Assembly: GCF_900099825.1 (NCBI RefSeq)
Contig: NZ_LT629693.1
Location: 2,108,001-2,172,000 of the forward strand
Origin: Bradyrhizobium ottawaense
GTDB taxonomy: Bacteria; Pseudomonadota; Alphaproteobacteria; Rhizobiales; Xanthobacteraceae
DNA: 64,000 bases
Direction: 5' to 3'
Shown: in pieces, positions 34,327-44,548 of the stretch
Position numbering within the stretch: the first letter of the stretch is position 1
Layout: each line of letters opens with the position of its first letter
The notes under the pieces: model-generated
The model's database searches: none
Told to the model about the DNA's origin: nothing
Seen by the model: the letters and a program-made list of their open reading frames with translations, nothing else
Made by a program: the position numbers and the translations under genes

Positions 34327-35280
34327 CTATTCGGCAAACAGGCGAGACAATGCCGCTCCGACATCAGATTGCCGCGGAGGATCTGCCCCAGCGCGCCCGC
34401 ATGTAAAGGCTGCGCAAGTCGACGCAAAAGACAGCACCCGATGAAGTTCGGCGGCATCTAACTGCGCCAGCGCTTCGGTTTTGATCCGTCCGATGGCGCG
34501 CAAGGCGAACAACAGTGCAGCCTGAAAGCTGTCGCCCGCCCCGATCGTGTCGACGACATCTATCGCGGGCGCCTTGACCTCAGCCGAACCCGCCTCTCGA
34601 TGCCACGCCTGAGCACCCCGGATTCCACGCGTGACGACGACAAGGCTCGTACCCGCAGCGATAAGTGATTTCGCCCACTCGCCATAGTCGCTGCCGCCAT
34701 AAAGAAACTCGAAGTCGACATCCGACATCCGCACGATATTGGCAGAGGCGGCAAACGCATTCATCTGGTCGACATAGGTGGTCTTGTGTCTGACGAGATT
34801 TGGCCGGCAGTTCGGATCGAAGGAAATGGTTGTAGACCCGCCTGCATCTTCGATGATCGCCTGCGCCTGGGCTGCGCCCTTGTCATTGGCGAGTGTGGTC
34901 GATCCGATATGGATTGCTTCGATCTCGGCGAAGGGGATGGAGCCGCGCCGATGGGTCCAGTTTCGGGACGCCGTCGCCTCGTCATAGAAAGCATATTGCG
35001 GCTCGCCCTCGACGTGGCGGACGAAGGCAAGCGTCGTCTGATGCTCGCTGCGCGTCGCGTAGCGAAGTTCAACATGCGACGTGCGCGCGTGGTCTGCGAT
35101 CATGCGTCCGAAAAGATCGGTCGAGATGCCGCCCACAAACCCCGCCAGCGCTCCCAACCTCGCCATGCCGACAGCGATGTTGAGGCAGGATCCTCCCACG
35201 ACCGGTACGGCCGCGGAGCGCCCGTCAACGGATTTGACCGGCAGGAAATCAACTAGCGCATCTCCGCAACTCAGCAGCAT
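34327..35280 (-). CDS. PfkB-family carbohydrate kinase
   Basis: A 317-residue ribokinase/fructokinase-type kinase. The N-terminus is LLSCGDALVDFLPV. The sugar-site GGSCLNIAVGMARLG is present, and the C-terminal signature DTIGAGDSFQAALLFAL carries the catalytic Asp of Gly-Ala-Gly-Asp. It phosphorylates a free sugar or ketose with ATP. The start ATG at 35280 lies 4 bases after the FGGY kinase stop, and an upstream ATG at 35301 is less likely. It is the last gene of the polyol operon, where it could act on fructose from sorbitol or mannitol. Confidence 0.92.
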   Translation of the reverse strand: MLLSCGDALVDFLPVKSVDGRSAAVPVVGGSCLNIAVGMARLGALAGFVGGISTDLFGRMIADHARTSHVELRYATRSEHQTTLAFVRHVEGEPQYAFYDEATASRNWTHRRGSIPFAEIEAIHIGSTTLANDKGAAQAQAIIEDAGGSTTISFDPNCRPNLVRHKTTYVDQMNAFAASANIVRMSDVDFEFLYGGSDYGEWAKSLIAAGTSLVVVTRGIRGAQAWHREAGSAEVKAPAIDVVDTIGAGDSFQAALLFALRAIGRIKTEALAQLDAAELHRVLSFASTCAAFTCGRAGADPPRQSDVGAALSRLFAE

Positions 35281-35284
35281 GGCT

Positions 35285-36952
35285 CTAGCTTTTCGTCTCA
35301 ACTACGGCAATCGATTCGATGTTCCGCATGGCATCGCGGCTTTCCCGGTCGAGCTTTCGCATCAGCGCGTGAACTTGCCGCTTTGTCCGGTGGAAATCGG
35401 TCAATCCCGGCGGTGTCGACTCGCTCAGCCGGCCGATCGCCGACATTGAGGCCATCGCTTCGCCGATAGACCCGCAAGACTTCGCCGCAACCGCACCCAG
35501 CATGGCGGCACCGAGCAGGACAGGCTCCTGCGTTTCGGGCACCGCAACTGTCAGGCCCGTCGTATCCGCCATGATCTGGCGAACCAGCGGACTTCGTCCT
35601 GCGCCACCACTGATCACCATCATGTCGCTATCCACGCCGTGCGATCGAAAAGCTTCGACGACATCGGCAAGACCATAGGCAAGCCCGCACAGCCCGGCCA
35701 CGAACAGACGCTCCATCGAGCCGATGTCGACGTCGAGATCCATGCCTGCAACCACCGCGCGGGAATATGGATCGGCGAAGGGTGAGCGGTTGCCGAGAAA
35801 CTCGGGCAGAACGTGGATGTCGCGGGCCAGAAACGCCGCCCCACCCAGGCTTGGCGCGTGCGAGACGATGCGCCGTTCGAGAAATTCCAGGACTTCCATG
35901 CCGGCAGCATGGGCGATCGCGACAGCCTCGTCATAGGCGGGATGAGACCTGATGAGGTGATCGATGGCCGCACCGGCGGCGGACTGTCCGCCCTCGTTGA
36001 GCCAAAACCCCTGCACCATCCCCGAATAATAGGGACCCCAGACGCCCGGGACGAAGCAAGGTTTCGATGTTGTCGCCATGATGCAAGCCGAGGTTCCCAT
36101 GATGTAGGCAAGACGACGGCGCACATCGACCGACTCACCCGACTTCCCGCGCCCGCCGATCGTGCCCACCCCTCCGGCGTGAGCGTCAATCAGCGACGCA
36201 GCGACCGGCGTACCTTCGTGAAGGCCGAAATCCCGTGCCGCCGACTGCGTCAGACCGGCACCGAGCGCCGTGCCAGACGCGACGATCTCTGTTCCGATCT
36301 TCGCGTATTTGTCGGCGACGAGGTCGCCGAGACCAACGCGTTCGAAATAGCCGCGGCTCCAGCGCTGATCGTGGGCGAGATAATTCCATTTGCAGACAAC
36401 CGTGCATATCGATCGCGCCGTCGAACCGGTGGCGCGAAACGAAAGATAGTCGGCGAGGTCGAAGAAATGACCGGCCGATTGATAGGTCGATGGCAGGTGC
36501 CGCTTCAGCCACAGCAGTTTTGGAATTTCCATTTCCGGCGAGATCGAGCCGCCGACATAGCGGAGCACATCGTCCTGCGTCTCGTTGACTCGTCGGGCCT
36601 CGGCCATCGCGCGATGGTCCATCCAGACGATGACGTTTCGCCGCGGGTCGCCGGAGCTACTTACCGTCAGCGGATTGCCTGAGGCATCGATGACCACAAG
36701 CGAACAGGTCGCATCGAAACCCACGCCCTTTATGGCGGAAGCTGGAAGTGCGGCCTCCGCCATCGCCGTGCGGACCGAGGTGGCGCAGGCCGCCCAGATC
36801 TCGGCGGAGGACTGCTCCGCCACGCTGCCAGCCTCGTGCCACACCGTGATCGGATGCCGGGCGGTCGCCAGCAGGATTCCGTTCTCGTCGAACACTCCAG
36901 CGCGCGCGCTCGATGTTCCAACATCGATGCCGATGAAGGCCTGCTGCATCAC
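35285..36952 (-). CDS. FGGY-family carbohydrate kinase, D-ribulokinase-like
   Basis: A 555-residue FGGY kinase of the long ribulokinase type. The N-terminal phosphate loop is FIGIDVGTSSARAGVFDENG, the catalytic Asp lies in LIDAHAGGVGT and a C-terminal ATP site holds MVISGGAGRSPLVRQIMADT. The sequence GVGFDATCSLVVID is typical of the FGGY/D-ribulokinase group. It would phosphorylate a ketopentose made by the SDR encoded upstream. It has 25 bases to the SDR gene and 4 bases to the PfkB gene. A second ATG follows immediately (36949). Confidence 0.9.
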   Translation of the reverse strand: MMQQAFIGIDVGTSSARAGVFDENGILLATARHPITVWHEAGSVAEQSSAEIWAACATSVRTAMAEAALPASAIKGVGFDATCSLVVIDASGNPLTVSSSGDPRRNVIVWMDHRAMAEARRVNETQDDVLRYVGGSISPEMEIPKLLWLKRHLPSTYQSAGHFFDLADYLSFRATGSTARSICTVVCKWNYLAHDQRWSRGYFERVGLGDLVADKYAKIGTEIVASGTALGAGLTQSAARDFGLHEGTPVAASLIDAHAGGVGTIGGRGKSGESVDVRRRLAYIMGTSACIMATTSKPCFVPGVWGPYYSGMVQGFWLNEGGQSAAGAAIDHLIRSHPAYDEAVAIAHAAGMEVLEFLERRIVSHAPSLGGAAFLARDIHVLPEFLGNRSPFADPYSRAVVAGMDLDVDIGSMERLFVAGLCGLAYGLADVVEAFRSHGVDSDMMVISGGAGRSPLVRQIMADTTGLTVAVPETQEPVLLGAAMLGAVAAKSCGSIGEAMASMSAIGRLSESTPPGLTDFHRTKRQVHALMRKLDRESRDAMRNIESIAVVETKS

Positions 36953-36977
36953 AACCCCGCTTCAGTTCAGCACCAGC

Positions 36978-37751
36978 TCACCAGCACGTATAGCCTCCAT
37001 CAACGAGGACAACGCTGCCGGTCATCAAGCTGGCGGCATCGGACGCCAGGAACAGGACGACGGAGGCAATTTCGTCGACCTCCCCCATCCGCGCCATCGG
37101 CGTGCCACCGATCCAGGCATCGTACATCTGCGGGCTGTTTTTGACGAATGCGTTGAGTGGGGTTGCGATATAAGTCGGCGCCACGGCGTTGACGCGGACG
37201 CCGCGCGCGCCCCACTCGGCCGCGAGCGACTTGGTGAGATGGTGCACTGCGGCCTTGGAGGCATTGTAGTAGCTCTGCTCCTGCGGTTTGTTGACGATGA
37301 AGCCTGACATCGAGCCGATGTTCACAATGGAACCGGACTTCGCGTCCAGCATGTGCTTGCCGAAAGCGCGGCAGCACCAGAACGTGCCGTTGAGATTGAC
37401 GTCGATGACGTTCAGCCAATGTTCGTCGGTAACCTTTTCGGCCGGCGTCTCGCTTCGCGCGATGCCGGCATTGTTGACAAGGATATCGATGCCGCCGTAG
37501 CGGGATGCCAATTGGTCGGCGACCTCGGTAACACGCTTCGAGTCCGTTACGTCCATGATGACGATCTCGACATCCAGGCCTTTCGCCTTCAGACTCGCGC
37601 ACCCGGTATCGGCAAGTTGGTGGTCGCGATCGGCGATCAGGACCTTCGCTCCCGCCTCCGCCAGGGCCTCGGCGCAGGCAAGTCCGATTCCCTGACCGGC
37701 GCCGGTCACCAGGGCCGTCTTTCGGTCAAGTTTGAATTTTTCCAGATACAT
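36978..37751 (-). CDS. SDR-family polyol/sugar dehydrogenase
   Basis: A 257-residue classical short-chain dehydrogenase. The cofactor motif TGAGQGIG is at about residues 16-23, DILVNNAGIA follows, the catalytic pair is SYYNASK with Ser in the preceding NIGSMSG, and the C-terminus VLVDGGYTCW resembles arabinitol, threitol or xylitol dehydrogenases. It probably oxidises an imported polyol to a ketose for the FGGY kinase. An acidic residue after beta-2 (IADRDHQL) favours NAD over NADP. Confidence 0.92.
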   Translation of the reverse strand: MYLEKFKLDRKTALVTGAGQGIGLACAEALAEAGAKVLIADRDHQLADTGCASLKAKGLDVEIVIMDVTDSKRVTEVADQLASRYGGIDILVNNAGIARSETPAEKVTDEHWLNVIDVNLNGTFWCCRAFGKHMLDAKSGSIVNIGSMSGFIVNKPQEQSYYNASKAAVHHLTKSLAAEWGARGVRVNAVAPTYIATPLNAFVKNSPQMYDAWIGGTPMARMGEVDEIASVVLFLASDAASLMTGSVVLVDGGYTCW

Positions 37752-37799
37752 CTTCTTGTTATTCCTGTTTGTCTATCGCGGCGACGCGCGCGATTTCGC

Positions 37800-38804
<1,005 letters not shown>

Positions 38805-38819
38805 GATCTCTGTCCTTTG

Positions 38820-39650
38820 CTATTTGACCGCGCCGAAGGTCAGTCCGCGAACGAGTTGCCGCTGAGTGAACCATCCGAGAACGATGATCGGCGCAATGGC
38901 GAGCGTCGACGCCGCCGACAGCTTCGCCCAGAACAGGCCCTCTGGACTTGAATAAGACGCGATGAATACCGTGAGCGGCGCTGCGTCCAGGGTCGAAAGG
39001 TTCAACGTCCAGAACGCCTCGTTCCACGCCAGAATGAAATTCAGGAGGAGCGTCGAGGCGAGACCTGGAATCGCCATCGGCGTCAGCACGTAAATGAGTT
39101 CGCGTCCGATCGTCGCGCCATCCATCCGCGCGGCCTCAAGGATATCCTTGGGAATTTCCTTGAAATAGGTGAAGAGCATCCAGATCACGATTGGCAGATT
39201 GCCGAGGCACAGGATCATGACGAGACCGCCGCGGGTATCGAGCAGCCCGAAATCCCGGAAGATCAGATAGATCGGCACCAGCACGCCGACCGACGGCATC
39301 ATCTTGGTCGAAAGCATCCAGAGCAGGACATCCTTGGTGCGCTTGGTCGGTGCGAAAGCCATCGACCACGCCGCCGGAACGGCGATAAGCATCGCGATCA
39401 GCGTCGACCCACCGGCGACAATGATCGAATTGAGCGCATGATGAACGTAGTCACTGCGCTCCTGCACTGTCGTGTAGTTCTCCGTGGTCCAGTGAAAGAA
39501 CAGGAATTTTGGCGGCATTGAGAATGCCTCCAGTTCGGTCTTGAAGCTCGTCAGCACCATCCACAGGATGGGCAGGAAAATCAGAAATCCGAACAACCAC
39601 GCGAGAGCCGTGGACACCCATACGCGTCTCGCTGTCACCTTGCGTGCCAT
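38820..39650 (-). CDS. Polyol/sugar ABC permease, SmoG/MalG-like
   Basis: A 276-residue CUT1 permease with about six helices. The EAA loop EAARMDGATIGRELIYVLTP is complete, and the N-terminal helix ends with the family motif LPILWMVLTSFKTELEA. The C-terminal RQLVRGLTFGAVK is the usual MalG-type end. It is 3 bases after the partner permease. Confidence 0.94.
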   Translation of the reverse strand: MARKVTARRVWVSTALAWLFGFLIFLPILWMVLTSFKTELEAFSMPPKFLFFHWTTENYTTVQERSDYVHHALNSIIVAGGSTLIAMLIAVPAAWSMAFAPTKRTKDVLLWMLSTKMMPSVGVLVPIYLIFRDFGLLDTRGGLVMILCLGNLPIVIWMLFTYFKEIPKDILEAARMDGATIGRELIYVLTPMAIPGLASTLLLNFILAWNEAFWTLNLSTLDAAPLTVFIASYSSPEGLFWAKLSAASTLAIAPIIVLGWFTQRQLVRGLTFGAVK

Positions 39651-39653
39651 CGC

Positions 39654-40529
39654 TTACGCCTCCAGATTCCGCCCGACGATCCGCACCAGGAAGAAGGCCA
39701 CGATATTGGCGATCACGACCGCGACCAGTCCGCCGGCCGAGGCGTTGCCGACATCGTACTGGACCAGCGCCTGCGAGTAGATCAGGAATGCGATATTGGT
39801 GGTCGCCAGGCCGGGGCCGCCGCCGGTCGTGACGAAGATCTCGGCGAACACCGTCAGCAGGAATATGGTTTCGATCAGGATGACTACGGTGATCGGCCGC
39901 GCGAGATGCGGCAAGGTGAGATAGATGAAGGTCGACAGGGCGCTGGCCCCGTCCATCTCGGCCGCTTCCTTTTGCTCCTCGTCCTGCGACTGCAGCGCAG
40001 TCAACAGGATGAGGGTCGCAAACGGCAGCCATTGCCAGGCCACGATCAGGATCACCGCGAGCAACGGCGCATCGTTGAACCAGTCGATCGGGGTTGCGCC
40101 CACAATCGTCGCGATCCACGCGAACAGCCCCGACACCGGATGCATCAACAGGTTCTTCCAGACCAGCGCGCTGACGGTCGGCATCACGAAGAACGGCGCG
40201 ATCACCATCAGGCGGACGATGCTGCGCCCGACCACCTGCTGATCGAGCAGCAGCGCCAGCGGCGTGCCGAGCAGGATGGTGATCGCGAGCACGGAACCGA
40301 CCAGCACCAGGGTGTTCTGCAGCGCGGTCAGAAAAGCGGGGTCGGTGAGAAAGTATCGAAAATTCTCCAGCCCGACGAAGCTCCAGGTTTCCGAATCGAG
40401 CAGGCTGTAGTGCAGCGTCGAAAAATAGATCGTCATCGCCAGCGGGACGATCATCCAGATGAACAGCAATGCGACGGCCGGCGTCAGCAGGGCCCTTCCG
40501 AGGATCTGGGTTTGCTGCGTCGCCATCAC
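39654..40529 (-). CDS. Polyol/sugar ABC permease, SmoF/MalF-like
   Basis: A 291-residue CUT1 permease. The EAA loop is KEAAEMDGASALSTFIYLTL, preceded by TALQSQDEEQ, and the start RALLTPAVALLFIWMIVPLA is the first membrane segment. GGGPGLATTNIAFLIY near the C-terminus is typical of sorbitol/mannitol permeases. A long antisense frame runs the other way but has no family features. Confidence 0.94.
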   Translation of the reverse strand: MMATQQTQILGRALLTPAVALLFIWMIVPLAMTIYFSTLHYSLLDSETWSFVGLENFRYFLTDPAFLTALQNTLVLVGSVLAITILLGTPLALLLDQQVVGRSIVRLMVIAPFFVMPTVSALVWKNLLMHPVSGLFAWIATIVGATPIDWFNDAPLLAVILIVAWQWLPFATLILLTALQSQDEEQKEAAEMDGASALSTFIYLTLPHLARPITVVILIETIFLLTVFAEIFVTTGGGPGLATTNIAFLIYSQALVQYDVGNASAGGLVAVVIANIVAFFLVRIVGRNLEA

Positions 40530-40604
40530 GCCTCCTGCTGTCTCTTGAAGGGAGATGTGGCTGCCGTCCGTGTCCGGCCGGCAGCCCAGATTGGCGCGGG
40601 CGCG

Positions 40605-41918
40605 CTATTTGATATAGCCGGCGCGTTTCATTTCGCGTTCGGTGGCCGTTTGCGCGGCGGCGAGCGCCGCATCCACCGTCGACGAACCGGCCAACGCCGC
40701 CGAGAATTGCTGGCCGACGGTGGTGCCGATGCCCTGGAATTCCGGAATCGCCGCGTATTGCACGCCGACATACGGTACCGGCTGCACACTCGGCTTGTTC
40801 GGATCGGCGGCGTCGATCGATGCCAGCGTCAGCTTGGCGAACGGCGCGACCTTCAGATACTCCGGATTCTGGTAGAGCGAGGTTCGCGTGCCGGGCGGGA
40901 CGTTGGCCCATCCCTCCTTCGAGGCGACGAGCTTGGTGTAGTCCTTGCTAGTCGCCCAGGCGATGAACTTCTCCGCAGCGGCGGTCTTCTTCGAGCCCGC
41001 CGGGATAGCGAGATTCCATGCCCACAGCCAGTTGGCGTTCTTGCCGAGCCCCGCATTCGGCGCGAGCGCGAAGCCGACCTTGTCGGCCACCCTGGAATCC
41101 CTCGGGTTGGTGACGAAGGAGGCCGCCACCGTGGCGTCGATCCACATCGCGCATTTGCCGGAATTGAACAGCGCCAGGTTTTCATTGAAGCCATTCGAGC
41201 TTGCGCCGGGAGGACCTGCAGCCTTCATGAGGTCGACATAGGTCGAGAGCGTCTTTTTCCATTCCGGCTTGTCGAATTGCGGCTGCCATTTCTCGTCGAA
41301 CCAGCGCGCGCCGAACGAATTGGACATCGCGGTCAGGAGCGCCATGTTCTCGCCCCAGCCCGCCTTGCCTCGCAGGCAGATACCGTAGACGCCGCCGGAC
41401 TTGTCGGTAAGCTTGTTCGCCGCATCGATCACGAAATCCCAGGTCGGTTTTTCCGGCATGGTCAGGCCGGCCTTCTGGAACAGGTCGGTGCGATACATGA
41501 CCATCGAACTCTCGCCGTAGAACGGCGCGGCAAATAGCTTGCCCGATACCGACACGGCATCGCGAATCTTCGGAAGGAGGTCCGCGGCGTCGTAGTCAGG
41601 TCCGAGATTGTCGAGCGGAATGAGCCAGTTCTTCTTGGCCCAGATCGGAACTTCATAGGTACCGATGGTCAGCACGTCGAACTGTCCACCTTTGGTCGCG
41701 ATGTCGGTGGTGACGCGCTGGCGCAGGACGTTCTCTTCGAACGTCACCCATTTCACGGTGATGTCGGGGTTTTTGGCAGTGAAGTCGCTGGTCAACGCCT
41801 GCATCCGGATCATGTCGGGGTTGTTCACGGTGGCGATGGTCAGGGTTGTCTGTGCGACGGAAGGGGCTGCGCCTAACAAGGTAGCCGCGCCCAGGAGGGC
41901 GCTGAGGACGTGTTTCAC
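40605..41918 (-). CDS. Polyol/sugar ABC binding protein, SmoE-like
   Basis: A 437-residue family 1 extracellular binding protein. The signal peptide is residues 1-22 (HVLSALLGAATLLGAAPSVA, cleaved before QTT). The mature protein starts TLTIATVNNPDMIRMQALTS, and the segments EVPIWAKKNWLIPLDNL and GEGWANVPPGTR-like KEGWANVPPGTRTSLYQNPEY are typical of sorbitol/mannitol binding proteins. It follows the SorC regulator on the same strand after a 177-base gap with an operator-like repeat, and so begins the structural part of the operon. Confidence 0.92.
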   Translation of the reverse strand: MKHVLSALLGAATLLGAAPSVAQTTLTIATVNNPDMIRMQALTSDFTAKNPDITVKWVTFEENVLRQRVTTDIATKGGQFDVLTIGTYEVPIWAKKNWLIPLDNLGPDYDAADLLPKIRDAVSVSGKLFAAPFYGESSMVMYRTDLFQKAGLTMPEKPTWDFVIDAANKLTDKSGGVYGICLRGKAGWGENMALLTAMSNSFGARWFDEKWQPQFDKPEWKKTLSTYVDLMKAAGPPGASSNGFNENLALFNSGKCAMWIDATVAASFVTNPRDSRVADKVGFALAPNAGLGKNANWLWAWNLAIPAGSKKTAAAEKFIAWATSKDYTKLVASKEGWANVPPGTRTSLYQNPEYLKVAPFAKLTLASIDAADPNKPSVQPVPYVGVQYAAIPEFQGIGTTVGQQFSAALAGSSTVDAALAAAQTATEREMKRAGYIK

Positions 41919-41940
41919 GATGACCTCCCTTATCTGACGT

Positions 41941-41973
41941 TGAGCATATGCCCACGCCTTGCATTTATGTTCA
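41941..41973. promoter_or_regulatory. Inverted repeat upstream of the polyol importer, possible SorC operator
   Basis: TGAGCATA (41941-41948) and TATGTTCA (41966-41973) are inverted 8-bp arms with one mismatch, separated by 17 bases. They lie 23-55 bases upstream of the binding-protein start, and a TTGACA (41990-41995, minus strand) sits just beyond. SorC/DeoR-type regulators bind such TGAaCA-containing repeats, so this is a reasonable operator for the adjoining regulator. Confidence 0.5.
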
Positions 41974-42095
41974 CACTGAGTCCATGGGTTGTCAAGGATC
42001 GGAATCGCAATTCCGCGGGCACACCCGCTGGCTTAGGGGGATGGTTCGAAGGGTTTTGCGCGCACCCGATCGGGCTAGCGCGGCCGATCCGTTCG

Positions 42096-43052
42096 CTACG
42101 CCTTGAGAATCGCGCCTGCGGTCGCCTCGTCGGTGATCAGCCCGTTCAGCAACCGCCCCTTGAGCGCCGCCCTGATGGCCGAAACCTTGGCACGACCGAC
42201 CGCCGCCCCAATGGTGAGGGCCTCGGCAGGTACCCGCGGTGGAATACTGGTGAGGCGAAGGTTGGTCCCGCCTTTGATGAGGTGCCCTGCCTCGTCGAAT
42301 GCCCAGCCGGTCAGTTCGCCAACGGCGCCCAGCCGCATCATCTCGAGCAGCTCTTCGCGCGAGACAAAACCGTCAACATGGACTTGCGCCTGCCGATCCA
42401 TCTGCCCGACCCCGACAAGCCGCAGGTCGGCCTTGGCGGCGACCGCTCTCACTTTGGCGATCGGATCTATCTTGAGCATCTGGTCGCGCTCGCGCTCGGA
42501 CGACATCAGAAACGGCAACGGCATCGGATAGTGGCGCGCCCTGGTCCGATCGGCGAGACGACCGACGGTATCGAAGAAGCTGGCCGAGCCGTCGGCCGAA
42601 ATGTTTCCGACCAGCGACACGATCTGGTGGTTCGGACAATCGATCGGGGACACGCGCTCGACGGCAGCCCGCACCGCTCTCCCGGTGCCAAGCGCCACGA
42701 TCGTCGGCTTCTCGGTCCGCAACGTCGATTCCAGGATGTTGGCGGCCCGCTCGGCAATTCCAGCGGCCGACAGCGGCGCGGCGGGATCGGTCGGGACGAC
42801 CTCGCAATAGGCCAGATGAAACAGGTCTTTCAGACGCGCCGCCAACTCCATGCATGCCGCGATCGGATGCTCGAGGCGAAAGGTGATCAAGCGCTCGGCA
42901 AGGCACAGCGAAACGAGGCGCTGCGCCGAGGCGCGCGAAACCTGCAGCATCTTGGCAATTTCATCCTGGGTGTGACCGGCAATGAAATAGAGCCAGCCGG
43001 CCCGCGCGGCTTCGTCCAGGCGTGACTTCTCGTTATCGGATGTTGCCATCAT
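42096..43052 (-). CDS. SorC-family sugar-binding transcriptional regulator
   Basis: A 318-residue regulator. The N-terminal helix-turn-helix is AAWLYFIAGHTQDEIAKMLQ-like (RAGWLYFIAGHTQDEIAKML, then QVSRASAQRLVS), and the large C-terminal effector domain holds PTIVALGTGRAVRAAVERV and ADLRLVGVGQMD. Proteins of this family sense a phosphorylated sugar and control polyol operons. It overlaps the HAD phosphatase gene by ATGA and lies directly upstream of the importer genes. Confidence 0.92.
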   Translation of the reverse strand: MMATSDNEKSRLDEAARAGWLYFIAGHTQDEIAKMLQVSRASAQRLVSLCLAERLITFRLEHPIAACMELAARLKDLFHLAYCEVVPTDPAAPLSAAGIAERAANILESTLRTEKPTIVALGTGRAVRAAVERVSPIDCPNHQIVSLVGNISADGSASFFDTVGRLADRTRARHYPMPLPFLMSSERERDQMLKIDPIAKVRAVAAKADLRLVGVGQMDRQAQVHVDGFVSREELLEMMRLGAVGELTGWAFDEAGHLIKGGTNLRLTSIPPRVPAEALTIGAAVGRAKVSAIRAALKGRLLNGLITDEATAGAILKA

Positions 43053-43717
43053 TCCCCTTGCCGATCCGTCCGCCAGAAATCCGCCATGCGTTCGAACACG
43101 CGATCGGCTCCCGCTTCGCGCAGAATGGCCTTGCCGTCACGCGATTGATAGTGGCTGCCGCCGACGAACCCCCAAACGGTCATGCCGGCCGCCTTGCCCG
43201 CCTTTACGCCGCTAACGCTGTCCTCGATCACGAGGGTGCGATGCGGATCTACCTGCATCCTCTCGGCCGCGTAAAGGAAGAGATCGGGCGCGGGCTTGCC
43301 GCGCTTCACCATCTGCGAGGTATAGAGCCGCGTGCCGAAATGCGGCGCCAGACCAGTCAGGGAAAGCGAGAAGGACACCCGATCAAGATCGCTGGACGAG
43401 GCGATACAGTGCGGGATTCGCAAATCCTCCAGTACCGAACTCACGCCTGCAATCGGGCAAAGCGACGAAAGAAATGCCGCGCGAACCCCTGCCCTCAGTT
43501 CGGCCGCGAACCGCTCCGGGATCGAGTGTCCCAACGCCTCATAATGTTCGAAAACCGCTGTCACGCTTCGTCCAAGAAACAGATCGAGGGCCTGATCCAC
43601 GCCAAGCTGGACGCCGTACCCCGCCAAGACTTCCGAAAGGCAGCGACAGCTCAGTACCTCGCTGTCGATTAGCACGCCATCGCAGTCGAAAATGATGAGA
43701 TCGGGATCGGTCATCAT
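43049..43717 (-). CDS. HAD-superfamily (subfamily IA) sugar-phosphatase-like hydrolase
   Basis: A 222-residue HAD hydrolase. Motif I is IIFDCDGVLIDSE (nucleophile Asp and acid Asp), motif II is CIASSSD, motif III is RGKPAPDLFLYAA and motif IV is LVIEDSVSGVKAGKAAG. It resembles beta-phosphoglucomutase and sugar phosphatases. The frame opens at 43753; I chose the ATG at 43717, with the ATG at 43714 also possible. As the first gene of the operon it may remove or remodel phosphorylated intermediates, or limit the level of the SorC inducer. Confidence 0.9.
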   Translation of the reverse strand: MMTDPDLIIFDCDGVLIDSEVLSCRCLSEVLAGYGVQLGVDQALDLFLGRSVTAVFEHYEALGHSIPERFAAELRAGVRAAFLSSLCPIAGVSSVLEDLRIPHCIASSSDLDRVSFSLSLTGLAPHFGTRLYTSQMVKRGKPAPDLFLYAAERMQVDPHRTLVIEDSVSGVKAGKAAGMTVWGFVGGSHYQSRDGKAILREAGADRVFERMADFWRTDRQGE

Positions 43718-43899
43718 AAGTCTTTCCCGGCTTCTTTCGGAGCATATACTCATAGTATGAGCAATAACTCAATTTGTGCAGCTAAATTGTGCCGGCCGAG
43801 GGATCGGGAAGGTCCCGGCGGAGCACACTTGAGCACCCCTCGCATCAATTGCGACGACACCACCCAGGCCCAGCCCCCTGCCGTGCTTTTAATGCGATG

Positions 43900-44134
43900 G
43901 CGCAATCGCTGGACGATCACAGGCCACCTCTTCTCCGCTCCTTGCGGGACCTCTCCGCGACGATCACCCACAGATGACAGGCCTATCCATGGGCATGACG
44001 GACGATTTCGATATCGCGGTTGAGGAAGGTGCGACCGTGGTGAGCGTCGGACGGGCGATCTTCGGTCCAAGACCAGTCGGCACACCCGGCCTGCTGGACG
44101 CCAACGATACAAAGAGCACAGGCCCGTTATCGTG
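43900..44134 (+). pseudogene. Frameshifted tail of a YggS/PLPBP-type protein
   Basis: In one frame [17 protein letters not shown] is read, and after a one-base shift the next frame gives [20 protein letters not shown], followed by [13 protein letters not shown] and a stop at 44134. LSMGM(S/T)xDF and the closing VRVGxAIFG pattern are diagnostic of the YggS pyridoxal-phosphate-binding family. The N-terminal barrel with the PLP lysine is absent. This is a decayed copy, not a working gene. Confidence 0.7.
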
Positions 44135-44548
44135 ACTGTTTCTTCAGTCGATTTGCGGGCGCGGCTATTGCTATTGCGACAAAGAGTTGAAGCTCGTGAT
44201 GGGACCTGCGGTCAACGGATTCGTCATCGAGCTCAAAACGAGGCGCTACCATTGGGCGCGAGGGATCGCAGAAGATCGACGGAATACGGGCAAAATCGCA
44301 GAAATTTGGTAGCGAGAGACCGCTACCGCTTTTCCCCACACGACGCAAATCTGCGATATTTCCTCCGATCGTCCGCCTAAAGCCGCGGAAGCTTGTCGAA
44401 TGGTAGGTTCAAATCGGGAACTCGCAACCACCGATACCGACATTCGCTGATTCTGGCCGTTTGAGATGGCGGGCCTGGTGTATTGAACGCCTGCGCCAAG
44501 GGTTTTGGGCAAGCGGATTTCGAACCTGCGCCCGACGAACACCCTTAT
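44135..44548. other. Stretch without a convincing gene
   Basis: About 410 bases between the YggS remnant and the convergent CoA-transferase gene. GGTAGCG/CGCTACC arms at 44308-44327 with a 6-base loop are followed by GCTTTT and may act as a weak plus-strand terminator. No frame here has family features or a ribosome site. Confidence 0.4.

Noticed and set aside
39906..41537. A 543-codon plus-strand frame
   Set aside because: It is antisense to the permease and binding-protein genes, very rich in Arg/His/Gln/Asp as expected for a shadow frame.
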